Shown: positions 1 to 8,869 of the stretch, piece by piece | How the letters are laid out: every line of letters begins with the position of its first letter | Numbering within the stretch: the first letter of the stretch is position 1 | DNA from: Siphonodentalium dalli | Lineage: Eukaryota > Mollusca > Scaphopoda > Gadilida > Siphonodentaliidae | Direction of reading: 5' to 3' | Assembly: GCA_032622095.1 (NCBI GenBank) | Contig: CP136061.1 | Coordinates: 135,617,587-135,681,586, forward strand | DNA: 64,000 nt | Notes under the pieces: generated by a model | The model's database searches: none | What the model was told of the DNA's origin: nothing | What the model saw: the letters and a program-made list of their open reading frames with translations, nothing else | Program-made: the position numbers and the translations under genes

Positions 1-76
1 TGAGATGAAGAATAAAACACAAACACTTAAAATTGCGTTATTTGTCAAAAACAAAATTGATTCACCAACTAAAATT

Positions 77-149
77 TGTTCCCGCTGGGGCTCGAACCCA
101 GGACCTCTCGCGTGTGAAGCGAGCGTGATAACCACTACACTACGGAAAC
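77..149 (-). tRNA. tRNA-Val (CAC)
   Basis: Decodes GUG. The acceptor stem is GTTTCCG/CGGGAAC with one U-G pair, and the encoded discriminator base is A. The D-stem pairs G10-C25, U11-A24 and G12-C23. Anticodon stem CTCGC/GCGAG encloses loop TTCACAC, giving anticodon CAC. The T-arm is CTGGG-TTCGAGC-CCCAG, a good B box. No intron. A TTTT run lies 3 nt past the 3' end (plus-strand AAAA at 71-74), as expected for Pol III termination. It is divergent from tRNA-Met, 257 bp away. Confidence 0.97.
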
Positions 150-406
150 TTCGCATACTGTCACAATTTTAAATGCGCTCGGGATGATTCGACTAGATCA
201 AAACTTACTTCGGTCTGAGAAAATGTTATGACGGTTAGATAGCTTCCTAATTCCCGCGCAGTACGGCCTGATCACGATGGACAAACTGAGGTTGCACAAA
301 TTAATGCCCCGGGCATAGCATCAATCAACATGAAGACAACATTTTGTTCAAAGTTATACCGGTACACTATAATATAGTACCCAAACTGTTAGGAAAATCC
401 CCATGT

Positions 407-498
407 GCCTCGGTAGCGCAGTAGGCAGCGCGTCAGTCTCATAATCACAAAATGACAGAGCAATCTGAAGGTCGTGAGTTCGATCCTCACTCGGGGCA
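407..498 (+). tRNA. tRNA-Met (CAT), elongator type, 19-nt intron
   Basis: The exons match the elongator tRNA-Met pattern: acceptor GCCTCGG/TCGGGGC, D-arm starting TAGCGCAG, anticodon loop C-T-CAT-A-A, T-arm GTGAG-TTCGATC-CTCAC, discriminator A. A 19-nt intron (444-462) sits at the canonical site after base 37; without it the anticodon arm TCAGT/TCTGA closes normally. In this unit the flank reads aatctatt, so the proximal TTTT present in most units is missing and termination would rely on TTTTT about 20 nt downstream. It converges on tRNA-Leu. Confidence 0.96.
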
Positions 499-727
499 GA
501 AATCTATTGCCTGTGATTTTTAATGTTACCCTTCGGAGCAGATCCATTTTGACAGCCAAGTTGAAAGAAAAAGAAAACCATCAAAATGTTCTTTTCTGTC
601 TGGATTTTGGTTGGCAGAAACAGCAAACAAGCTATGTGAAATATCAAACTCATAGAGATGGTGCCAAGAAGTTCACAGGTCAACTGTCGCTTCCATGTGA
701 GCAAGCAAAATGCAAACAAAAAAGTAT

Positions 728-842
728 TGTCAGAAGTGGGGTTCGAACCCACGCCCACATTCGTGGACCAGAACTCCCATAACCTCGAACGAGGAAGGCA
801 GTACCTTGAGTCTGGCGCCTTAGACCACTCGGCCATCCTGAC
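728..842 (-). tRNA. tRNA-Leu (CAA), 31-nt intron
   Basis: Class II tRNA with acceptor GTCAGGA/TTCTGAC and discriminator A, D-arm GCCGAGTGGTCTAAGGC, anticodon CAA at plus 806-808 (reverse), a long variable arm and T-arm GTGGG-TTCGAAC-CCCAC. A 31-nt intron (plus 774-804) follows G37; removing it joins CTCAAG to TTCTGG and closes the anticodon arm CCAGA/TCTGG. Introns in tRNA-Leu(CAA) are usual in animals. A T6 terminator lies just downstream (AAAAAA at 718-723). This is the gene hit by all three retroelements of the window. Confidence 0.97.
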
Positions 843-1098
843 TTATGAAATGAAGACCAAAACTGTTGCAGTCCCGCGCGCACGTCACGTGGTTACAGCT
901 GAAGAGCAAGTTCTCTGTAATTTCGGCATACTAATTAATATTCACGTATTTTGTCAACAGATTTGCTGAAACGTCGCACAAACTTGTAGTGAACATGGAT
1001 TCGGGTGACGTCACATGTAGTTTTTAGACCGATTTTTTGTTATAAGAAATTTTCAAATGCACGTTTTACAGTTTATAAGAGCTTATTCCAACACCGAA

Positions 1099-1171
1099 GT
1101 TTCCGTAGTGTAGTGGTTATCACGCTCGCCTAACACGCGAGAGGTCCTGAGTTCGAGCCTCAGCGGAAACA
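1099..1171 (+). tRNA. tRNA-Val (AAC)
   Basis: Decodes GUU and, with inosine at 34, GUC and GUA. The acceptor GTTTCCG/CGGAAAC is fully paired. Anticodon stem CTCGC/GCGAG encloses loop CTAACAC, giving AAC. T-arm CTGAG-TTCGAGC-CTCAG, discriminator A, no intron. TTTT runs at 1182-1185 and 1193-1196 serve as terminators. Its 5' half is identical to tRNA-Val(CAC), which faces it 230 bp downstream, so the two Val genes form an inverted pair. A TGACGTCA palindrome (1006-1013) lies 86 bp upstream. Confidence 0.97.
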
Positions 1172-1401
1172 ACCGGAAAAGTTTTGCTGAGTTTTGCCTA
1201 CAGACAAATAATGTTTCGTGTTGCCCGTGGCCAAAGTACTCACACTAAACTGAAACTTGATTGCCAAAATACATTTTTGTATGATTGAAAGCCCCTCAAT
1301 TTACTGACCGTCGATCATTTTTGCTTGAGATGAAGAATAAAACACAAACACTTAAAATTGCGTTATTTGTCAAAAACAAAATTGATTCACCAACTAAAAT
1401 T

Positions 1402-1474
1402 TGTTCCCGCTGGGGCTCGAACCCAGGACCTCTCGCGTGTGAAGCGAGCGTAATAACCACTACACTACGGAAAC
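1402..1474 (-). tRNA. tRNA-Val (CAC)
   Basis: Block 1 unit 2. C23 to U in the D-stem (plus strand gcgtaataacc), leaving a G12-U23 wobble. Confidence 0.96.
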
Positions 1475-1731
1475 TTCGCATACTGTCACAATTTTAAATG
1501 CGCTCGGGATGATTCGACTAGATCAAAACTTACTTCGGTCTGAGAAAATGTTATGACGGTTAGATAGCTTCCTAATTCCCGCGCAGTACGGCCTGATCAC
1601 GATGGACAAACTGAGGTTGCACAAATTAATGCCCCGGGCATAGCATCAATCAACATGAAGACAACATTTTGTTCAAAGTTATACCGGTACACTATAATAT
1701 AGTACCCAAACTGTTAGGAAAATCCCCATGT

Positions 1732-1823
1732 GCCTCGGTAGCGCAGTAGGCAGCGCGTCAGTCTCATAATCACAAAATGACAGAGCAATCTGAAGGTCGT
1801 GAGTTCGATCCTCACTCGGGGCA
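1732..1823 (+). tRNA. tRNA-Met (CAT), 19-nt intron
   Basis: Block 1 unit 2. The flank aatctttt restores a TTTT terminator close to the 3' end. Confidence 0.96.
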
Positions 1824-2052
1824 GAAATCTTTTGCCTGTGATTTTTAATGTTACCCTTCGGAGCAGATCCATTTTGACAGCCAAGTTGAAAGAAAAAGAA
1901 AACCATCAAAATGTTCTTTTCTGTCTGGATTTTGGTTGGCAGAAACAGCAAACAAGCTATGTGAAATATCAAACTCATAGAGATGGTGCCAAGAAGTTCA
2001 CAGGTCAACTGTCGCTTCCATGTGAGCAAGCAAAATGCAAACAAAAAAGTAT

Positions 2053-2167
2053 TGTCAGAAGTGGGGTTCGAACCCACGCCCACATTCGTGGACCAGAACT
2101 CCCATAACCTCGAACGAGGAAGGCAGTACCTTGAGTCTGGCGCCTTAGACCACTCGGCCATCCTGAC
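2053..2167 (-). tRNA. tRNA-Leu (CAA), 31-nt intron
   Basis: Block 1 unit 2; as at 728. Confidence 0.97.
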
Positions 2168-2423
2168 TTATGAAATGAAGACCAAAACTGTTGCAGTCCC
2201 GCGCGCACGTCACGTGGTTACAGCTGAAGAGCAAGTTCTCTGTAATTTCGGCATACTAATTAATATTCACGTATTTTGTCAACAGATTTGCTGAAACGTC
2301 GCACAAACTTTTAGTGAACATGGATTCGGGTGACGTCACATGTAGTTTTTAGACCGATTTTTTGTTATAAGAAATTTTCAAATGCACGTTTTACAGTTTA
2401 TAAGAGCTTATTCCAACACCGAA

Positions 2424-2496
2424 GTTTCCGTAGTGTAGTGGTTATCACGCTCGCCTAACACGCGAGAGGTCCTGAGTTCGAGCCTCAGCGGAAACA
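2424..2496 (+). tRNA. tRNA-Val (AAC)
   Basis: Block 1 unit 2; as at 1099. Confidence 0.97.
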
Positions 2497-2726
2497 ACCG
2501 GAAAAGTTTTGCTGAGTTTTGCCTACAGACAAATAATGTTTCGTGTTGCCCGTGGCCAAAGTACTCACACTAAACTGAAACTTGATTGCCAAAATACATT
2601 TTTGTATGATTGAAAGCCCCTCAATTTACTGACCGTCGATCATTTTTGCTTGAGATGAAGAATAAAACACAAACACTTAAAATTGCGTTATTTGTCAAAA
2701 ACAAAATTGATTCACCAACTAAAATT

Positions 2727-2799
2727 TGTTCCCGCTGGGGCTCGAACCCAGGACCTCTCGCGTGTGAAGCGAGCGTGATAACCACTACACTACGGAAAC
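2727..2799 (-). tRNA. tRNA-Val (CAC)
   Basis: Block 1 unit 3; as at 77. Confidence 0.97.
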
Positions 2800-3056
2800 T
2801 TCGCATACTGTCACAATTTTAAATGCGCTCGGGATGATTCGACTAGATCAAAACTTACTTCGGTCTGAGAAAATGTTATGACGGTTAGATAGCTTCCTAA
2901 TTCCCGCGCAGTACGGCCTGATCACGATGGACAAACTGAGGTTGCACAAATTAATGCCCCGGGCATAGCATCAATCAACATGAAGACAACATTTTGTTCA
3001 AAGTTATACCGGTACACTATAATATAGTACCCAAACTGTTAGGAAAATCCCCATGT

Positions 3057-3148
3057 GCCTCGGTAGCGCAGTAGGCAGCGCGTCAGTCTCATAATCACAA
3101 AATGACAGAGCAATCTGAAGGTCGTGAGTTCGATCCTCACTCGGGGCA
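3057..3148 (+). tRNA. tRNA-Met (CAT), 19-nt intron
   Basis: Block 1 unit 3. Shares with unit 1 the aatctatt flank that lacks the proximal TTTT. Confidence 0.96.
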
Positions 3149-3377
3149 GAAATCTATTGCCTGTGATTTTTAATGTTACCCTTCGGAGCAGATCCATTTT
3201 GACAGCCAAGTTGAAAGAAAAAGAAAACCATCAAAATGTTCTTTTCTGTCTGGATTTTGGTTGGCAGAAACAGCAAACAAGCTATGTGAAATATCAAACT
3301 CATAGAGATGGTGCCAAGAAGTTCACAGGTCAACTGTCGCTTCCATGTGAGCAAGCAAAATGCAAACAAAAAAGTAT

Positions 3378-3492
3378 TGTCAGAAGTGGGGTTCGAACCC
3401 ACGCCCACATTCGTGGACCAGAACTCCCATAACCTCGAACGAGGAAGGCAGTACCTTGAGTCTGGCGCCTTAGACCACTCGGCCATCCTGAC
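3378..3492 (-). tRNA. tRNA-Leu (CAA), 31-nt intron
   Basis: Block 1 unit 3; as at 728. Confidence 0.97.
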
Positions 3493-3748
3493 TTATGAAA
3501 TGAAGACCAAAACTGTTGCAGTCCCGCGCGCACGTCACGTGGTTACAGCTGAAGAGCAAGTTCTCTGTAATTTCGGCATACTAATTAATATTCACGTATT
3601 TTGTCAACAGATTTGCTGAAACGTCGCACAAACTTGTAGTGAACATGGATTCGGGTGACGTCACATGTAGTTTTTAGACCGATTTTTTGTTATAAGAAAT
3701 TTTCAAATGCACGTTTTACAGTTTATAAGAGCTTATTCCAACACCGAA

Positions 3749-3821
3749 GTTTCCGTAGTGTAGTGGTTATCACGCTCGCCTAACACGCGAGAGGTCCTGA
3801 GTTCGAGCCTCAGCGGAAACA
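3749..3821 (+). tRNA. tRNA-Val (AAC)
   Basis: Block 1 unit 3; as at 1099. Confidence 0.97.
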
Positions 3822-4051
3822 ACCGGAAAAGTTTTGCTGAGTTTTGCCTACAGACAAATAATGTTTCGTGTTGCCCGTGGCCAAAGTACTCACACTAAAC
3901 TGAAACTTGATTGCCAAAATACATTTTTGTATGATTGAAAGCCCCTCAATTTACTGACCGTCGATCATTTTTGCTTGAGATGAAGAATAAAACACAAACA
4001 CTTAAAATTGCGTTATTTGTCAAAAACAAAATTGATTCACCAACTAAAATT

Positions 4052-4124
4052 TGTTCCCGCTGGGGCTCGAACCCAGGACCTCTCGCGTGTGAAGCGAGCG
4101 TAATAACCACTACACTACGGAAAC
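4052..4124 (-). tRNA. tRNA-Val (CAC)
   Basis: Block 1 unit 4. Carries the same C23 to U change as the copy at 1402. Confidence 0.96.
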
Positions 4125-4381
4125 TTCGCATACTGTCACAATTTTAAATGCGCTCGGGATGATTCGACTAGATCAAAACTTACTTCGGTCTGAGAAAATG
4201 TTATGACGGTTAGATAGCTTCCTAATTCCCGCGCAGTACGGCCTGATCACGATGGACAAACTGAGGTTGCACAAATTAATGCCCCGGGCATAGCATCAAT
4301 CAACATGAAGACAACATTTTGTTCAAAGTTATACCGGTACACTATAATATAGTACCCAAACTGTTAGGAAAATCCCCATGT

Positions 4382-4473
4382 GCCTCGGTAGCGCAGTAGG
4401 CAGCGCGTCAGTCTCATAATCACAAAATGACAGAGCAATCTGAAGGTCGTGAGTTCGATCCTCACTCGGGGCA
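4382..4473 (+). tRNA. tRNA-Met (CAT), 19-nt intron
   Basis: Block 1 unit 4; as at 1732. Confidence 0.96.
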
Positions 4474-4702
4474 GAAATCTTTTGCCTGTGATTTTTAATG
4501 TTACCCTTCGGAGCAGATCCATTTTGACAGCCAAGTTGAAAGAAAAAGAAAACCATCAAAATGTTCTTTTCTGTCTGGATTTTGGTTGGCAGAAACAGCA
4601 AACAAGCTATGTGAAATATCAAACTCATAGAGATGGTGCCAAGAAGTTCACAGGTCAACTGTCGCTTCCATGTGAGCAAGCAAAATGCAAACAAAAAAGT
4701 AT

Positions 4703-4817
4703 TGTCAGAAGTGGAGTTCGAACCCACGCCCACATTCGTGGACCAGAACTCCCATAACCTCGAACGAGGAAGGCAGTACCTTGAGTCTGGCGCCTTAGAC
4801 CACTCGGCCATCCTGAC
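4703..4817 (-). tRNA. tRNA-Leu (CAA), B-box variant
   Basis: Block 1 unit 4. The plus strand reads gtggagttcgaa instead of gtggggttcgaa. This turns the conserved C61 of the T-arm into U, leaving a G53-U61 pair and altering the TFIIIC B box. Expression may be reduced. Confidence 0.9.
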
Positions 4818-5073
4818 TTATGAAATGAAGACCAAAACTGTTGCAGTCCCGCGCGCACGTCACGTGGTTACAGCTGAAGAGCAAGTTCTCTGTAATTTCG
4901 GCATACTAATTACTATTCACGTATTTTGTCAACAGATTTGCTGAAACGTCGCACAAACTTTTAGTGAACATGGATTCGGGTGACGTCACATGTAGTTTTT
5001 AGACCGATTTTTTGTTATAAGAAATTTTCAAATGCACGTTTTACAGTTTATAAGAGCTTATTCCAACACCGAA

Positions 5074-5146
5074 GTTTCCGTAGTGTAGTGGTTATCACGC
5101 TCGCCTAACACGCGAGAGGTCCTGAGTTCGAGCCTCAGCGGAAACA
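5074..5146 (+). tRNA. tRNA-Val (AAC)
   Basis: Block 1 unit 4; as at 1099. Confidence 0.97.
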
Positions 5147-5376
5147 ACCGGAAAAGTTTTGCTGAGTTTTGCCTACAGACAAATAATGTTTCGTGTTGCC
5201 CGTGGCCAAAGTACTCACACTAAACTGAAACTTGATTGCCAAAATACATTTTTGTATGATTGAAAGCCCCTCAATTTACTGACCGTCGATCATTTTTGCT
5301 TGAGATGAAGAATAAAACACAAACACTTAAAATTGCGTTATTTGTCAAAAACAAAATTGATTCACCAACTAAAATT

Positions 5377-5449
5377 TGTTCCCGCTGGGGCTCGAACCCA
5401 GGACCTCTCGCGTGTGAAGCGAGCGTGATAACCACTACACTACGGAAAC
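5377..5449 (-). tRNA. tRNA-Val (CAC)
   Basis: Block 1 unit 5; as at 77. Confidence 0.97.
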
Positions 5450-5706
5450 TTCGCATACTGTCACAATTTTAAATGCGCTCGGGATGATTCGACTAGATCA
5501 AAACTTACTTCGGTCTGAGAAAATGTTATGACGGTTAGATAGCTTCCTAATTCCCGCGCAGTACGGCCTGATCACGATGGACAAACTGAGGTTGCACAAA
5601 TTAATGCCCCGGGCATAGCATCAATCAACATGAAGACAACATTTTGTTCAAAGTTATACCGGTACACTATAATATAGTACCCAAACTGTTAGGAAAATCC
5701 CCATGT

Positions 5707-5798
5707 GCCTCGGTAGCGCAGTAGGCAGCGCGTCAGTCTCATAATCACAAAATGACAGAGCAATCTGAAGGTCGTGAGTTCGATCCTCACTCGGGGCA
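5707..5798 (+). tRNA. tRNA-Met (CAT), 19-nt intron
   Basis: Block 1 unit 5; as at 1732. Confidence 0.96.
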
Positions 5799-6027
5799 GA
5801 AATCTTTTGCCTGTGATTTTTAATGTTACCCTTCGGAGCAGATCCATTTTGACAGCCAAGTTGAAAGAAAAAGAAAACCATCAAAATGTTCTTTTCTGTC
5901 TGGATTTTGGTTGGCAGAAACAGCAAACAAGCTATGTGAAATATCAAACTCATAGAGATGGTGCCAAGAAGTTCACAGGTCAACTGTCGCTTCCATGTGA
6001 GCAAGCAAAATGCAAACAAAAAAGTAT

Positions 6028-6118
6028 TGTCAGAAGTGGGGTTCGAACCCACGCCCACATTCGTGGACCAGAACTCCCATAACCTCGAACGAGGAAGGCA
6101 GTACCTTGAATAGGCGCC
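6028..6118 (-). pseudogene. tRNA-Leu (CAA), 3' fragment split by LINE insertion
   Basis: The 3' part of the gene with its intron and anticodon, up to the target duplication GGCGCC (6113-6118). Next to the insertion the bases AGAC of the anticodon stem are replaced by TAT (plus strand ttgaataggcgcc instead of ttgagtctggcgcc). The 5' part of the same gene is at 8282-8310. Confidence 0.93.
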
Positions 6119-6991
6119 TTTTTTTTTTCTTTTTTTTTTATAAAATCGACTCAGTTCTGGTTTTCGAGCCCACGGGACCACAACCCAGAACTTGAGCCAG
6201 TCCTGGTGTATTACGCATTTCGTGGTCTACGGGTATACAAAACCGGTTCATCACGGTCGAAACGATGTAACTTTATTCAATTGAAAAACACAATAATTAT
6301 ACATTACAAAATTTCAAAATTACAAAAATTCATGGAAAATAGGAAGATAAAAACGAACTTAAAGCAAAGAGAAGGATACCTAGTAGAAGTGGAGCCATTA
6401 TAGAAAATAACACCACAAATAAGGTGATCATTGTAGCTAGAGAACAATGAAATAGGACAAGTCAGAGGAATAGAAAGAAAGAGCTGAATTCAAGAGAAGT
6501 GGAGATCAAGACACACAGGAGAGGAGCATCACAGAAAGATAATAATGTTGAAGGTAAGTATAATTCTGATGATTGCAATGAGCATGAGAACACTTAACAT
6601 TGGAGCGCGGTAAGTATTAGTGAACATAATTTTGGAAGATAACTGTTCAGTATGTTTAATATTGAAAACTAAAGAGGAAAAATAATATAATTCGGCAGTG
6701 ATGCTAATAATAGTATAGGTTATTTAAATTGTATAAAAAAAATAATAATAATAATAATAATTTAAATAAATAAATTCATAATAATATTAATAATGTATTT
6801 ATGGATAATATATATATATATATATATATTTAGACACTATCTTGCTCGAAAGTCGTTGGACAAAATGCTAAGTTCGATACCGTATTATACATATACTATG
6901 TATTCATGGTTGATGTTACAAATCTCTCTTTTGGATCGATTGTCATAGCAGGGTCATTAACATTATTACATCACAAATTCCAGTCCTATCA
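6119..6991 (-). other. 3' region of the ORF1-only LINE
   Basis: No gene is seen. The minus strand has an AATAAA at 6272-6277, a tRNA-Leu-like stretch (6150-6203) and the poly(A) end. It also holds a (TAA)n tract around 6737-6761 and a (TA)n tract around 6808-6828. No remnant of an ORF2 was recognised. Confidence 0.7.
6150..6203 (-). other. Degenerate tRNA-Leu-like, intron-less sequence near LINE 3' end
   Basis: On the minus strand this reads CTCAAGTTCTGG, an exact 12-nt match to the spliced anticodon arm of tRNA-Leu(CAA). After an 11-nt stretch in place of the variable arm comes GTGGGCTCGAAAACC, close to the T-arm GTGGGTTCGAACC. The acceptor end is poorly conserved. In the array genes the 12-mer is split by the 31-nt intron, so the source would have been spliced or intron-less. 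Similarity is by eye; chance is not excluded. Confidence 0.5.
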
Positions 6992-8131
6992 TTAACCATT
7001 TTGAATGTCATCTGGATCAATCATTTTCACTCCTGGTTGCCGTTCATACCAGTGAATATACAAAATTGCTCTCTTTTCCAATTTCTCTCCACGATACCCT
7101 ATATTTACAGCATCCAGATACAACGCATACAGTTTATTCATATCTTCATTGGAATGCCTTTTATCTAATGTCAATAAAGAACTCATTGGAATCTTTTGCG
7201 TTTCTGAGTCGTAATATGCACTAGACCTATAGCTTTTTGGAATAGTGTCCAAATGAGACCTGTCCACTCTAGCAGTGGACGGAGTCAAATAAAATTTGTC
7301 TCCAGCAGAAGAATCTTCACCAGCTTTCCCGGTCTGATCACCTACAACTGTCCCTATGTCATCTGATTTCTGATCCATATCTGTGGGTTTCTGTGGCAGA
7401 GGTACCACGGTGGGGTCCGTCTGGGTGGAGGCAGCCGCCGTAGTACATTCACCAGTCGTCTGAGAGGACGCGGTTACCATCGTAGTATCACGAGTCGTCT
7501 GGGAGGACGCGGTTAACATTATAGTATCGTCAGTCGTCTGTGTCGATTTGCATATAACACCACGGTTAGCTGACATCAGCCTAATAGGGCAAGTGTTAAT
7601 TTTATGCTGAGGCGACAGACAGCACACGCACACCTGTGCGCGCCCCTGCATGGTAATAATTGCCCGTCCTGTCCCATAGTCCAATGCGTAAGGCACTGTC
7701 TTTCCGTTATCCACTCGGATCACTAACTCACGCACGCCGTCATGAATTAGTACGCCTTCATACACTGTACCTAAATACCGATGTTCAATCACTGTCCCAA
7801 AATCCGCACATAACGAAGCCAATTCAGCTGCCGATATAAAGTAGGGCAATCGATGTACTTTTATAGTGCAGATAGCCGAACCCTCGTCGCAGAAGTAAAG
7901 CGAATAATCACCCGTGGAGAATGGCGATTGTCTAACAACACCCAATGCAGCGTCATGGTCCGCGAACACCACTGTCCACAAGCCCGGCTGGCTATCGCGA
8001 CACACAGCTGTAATCCCATTGAGATCAATACAATGGCTGATTAACTTTAACACAGATCCATGGTCACGTACGACCGTTCCACGTATCAATAATTTCACAC
8101 TTTTGGCCAGAATATCAGCACATAATTCCAT
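6992..8131 (-). CDS. LINE ORF1 (Gag-like, one CCHC zinc knuckle)
   Basis: 379 residues. Residues 1-165 form a region without a named motif that aligns by eye with ORF1 of the LINE at 46314-47612. Shared points are the pattern hxLPxaIs..El...DFG near residues 93-112 and the G.R...R....vPY.L.......R block at 132-165. A zinc knuckle C-X2-C-X4-H-X4-C lies at 168-181. It is followed by three to four copies of a 13-residue Ser/Thr repeat (SSQTTRDTTMVTA type, about 196-240, a 39-bp DNA repeat) and a hydrophilic tail. In known LINEs ORF1 binds the element RNA and forms the RNP. The frame is open and unbroken. The C-terminal 90 residues have no counterpart in the other ORF1. Confidence 0.85.
   Translation of the reverse strand: MELCADILAKSVKLLIRGTVVRDHGSVLKLISHCIDLNGITAVCRDSQPGLWTVVFADHDAALGVVRQSPFSTGDYSLYFCDEGSAICTIKVHRLPYFISAAELASLCADFGTVIEHRYLGTVYEGVLIHDGVRELVIRVDNGKTVPYALDYGTGRAIITMQGRAQVCVCCLSPQHKINTCPIRLMSANRGVICKSTQTTDDTIMLTASSQTTRDTTMVTASSQTTGECTTAAASTQTDPTVVPLPQKPTDMDQKSDDIGTVVGDQTGKAGEDSSAGDKFYLTPSTARVDRSHLDTIPKSYRSSAYYDSETQKIPMSSLLTLDKRHSNEDMNKLYALYLDAVNIGYRGEKLEKRAILYIHWYERQPGVKMIDPDDIQNG
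7416..7550 (-). repeat. 39-bp coding minisatellite inside ORF1
   Basis: GTCGTCTG recurs at 7455, 7494 and 7533, exactly 39 bp apart, encoding the 13-residue Ser/Thr repeat of the ORF1 protein. A more degenerate unit flanks each side. Confidence 0.85.
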
Positions 8132-8281
8132 TTCTTCTATTCATTAACATTCAGAATAAACTAACCAAATGTCACAACCACAATTTAGCAACGGATGCAC
8201 ATTAAATTCACACAATTAACGTAGATTACATCGGACACAAATAAACACGACCTCCGTCATCAACAGCCCAACCGGATCCCA

Positions 8282-8310
8282 GGCGCCTTAGACCACTCGG
8301 CCATCCTGAC
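8282..8310 (-). pseudogene. tRNA-Leu (CAA), 5' fragment
   Basis: First 29 nt of the tRNA-Leu gene split by the LINE derivative; ends with the second target-duplication copy GGCGCC. Confidence 0.93.
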
Positions 8311-8566
8311 TTATGAAATGAAGACCAAAACTGTTGCAGTCCCGCGCGCACGTCACGTGGTTACAGCTGAAGAGCAAGTTCTCTGTAATTTCGGCATACT
8401 AATTACTATTCACGTATTTTGTCAACAGATTTGCTGAAACGTCGCACAAACTTTTAGTGAACATGGATTCGGGTGACGTCACATGTAGTTTTTAGACCGA
8501 TTTTTTGTTATAAGAAATTTTCAAATGCACGTTTTACAGTTTATAAGAGCTTATTCCAACACCGAA

Positions 8567-8639
8567 GTTTCCGTAGTGTAGTGGTTATCACGCTCGCCTA
8601 ACACGCGAGAGGTCCTGAGTTCGAGCCTCAGCGGAAACA
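8567..8639 (+). tRNA. tRNA-Val (AAC)
   Basis: Block 2, first gene after the LINE insertion; as at 1099. Confidence 0.97.
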
Positions 8640-8869
8640 ACCGGAAAAGTTTTGCTGAGTTTTGCCTACAGACAAATAATGTTTCGTGTTGCCCGTGGCC
8701 AAAGTACTCACACTAAACTGAAACTTGATTGCCAAAATACATTTTTGTATGATTGAAAGCCCCTCAATTTACTGACCGTCGATCATTTTTGCTTGAGATG
8801 AAGAATAAAACACAAACACTTAAAATTGCGTTATTTGTCAAAAACAAAATTGATTCACCAACTAAAATT

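Larger units (their letters stand above)
1..6118. repeat. Tandem tRNA array, block 1 (about 4.6 units of 1325 bp)
   Basis: The same 1325-bp unit recurs head to tail; for example tRNA-Met starts at 407, 1732, 3057, 4382 and 5707. Each unit holds Val-CAC (-), Met-CAT (+), Leu-CAA (-) and Val-AAC (+). Divergent spacers are 257 and 256 bp and convergent spacers 229 and 230 bp. Copies differ by a few substitutions. Units 1 and 3 share variants (aatctatt after Met, acttgtag upstream of Val-AAC) that units 2 and 4 lack, so a 2650-bp dimer is the recent amplification step. The array continues beyond the left edge of the window. Confidence 0.97.
6119..8281 (-). mobile_element. Non-autonomous ORF1-only LINE derivative inside tRNA-Leu
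   Basis: A 2.16-kb insertion read on the minus strand: a short 5' UTR (8281-8132), one ORF (8131-6992), an 860-bp 3' region and a poly(A) tail of about 20 nt (plus-strand T tract 6119-6139, one interruption). It is flanked by GGCGCC (6113-6118 and 8282-8287), extendable to AAGGCGCC because the A's merge with the tail. The tail and duplication are typical of target-primed reverse transcription. No endonuclease or reverse transcriptase is present, so it resembles HAL1-type L1 derivatives that keep only ORF1 and must move in trans. The LINE at 42451-47814 has a homologous ORF1 and is a plausible helper. Confidence 0.9.

Noticed and set aside
474-969. 102- and 103-residue plus-strand ORFs in every unit
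   Set aside because: They overlap tRNA-Met and tRNA-Leu and change only because the tRNA and spacer are conserved as repeats; no protein signal.
1285-1497. 70- and 61-residue ORFs over tRNA-Val(CAC)
   Set aside because: Both are readings of the tRNA-Val gene in its two strands.
1679-2161. Recurring 160-residue minus-strand ORF (also at 4329, 9147, 10472 and in later units)
   Set aside because: It is translated tRNA-Leu plus tRNA-Met plus spacer; the repeated pieces (for example MAEWSKAPDS and EDRTHDLQ) are typical false proteins made from tRNA genes.
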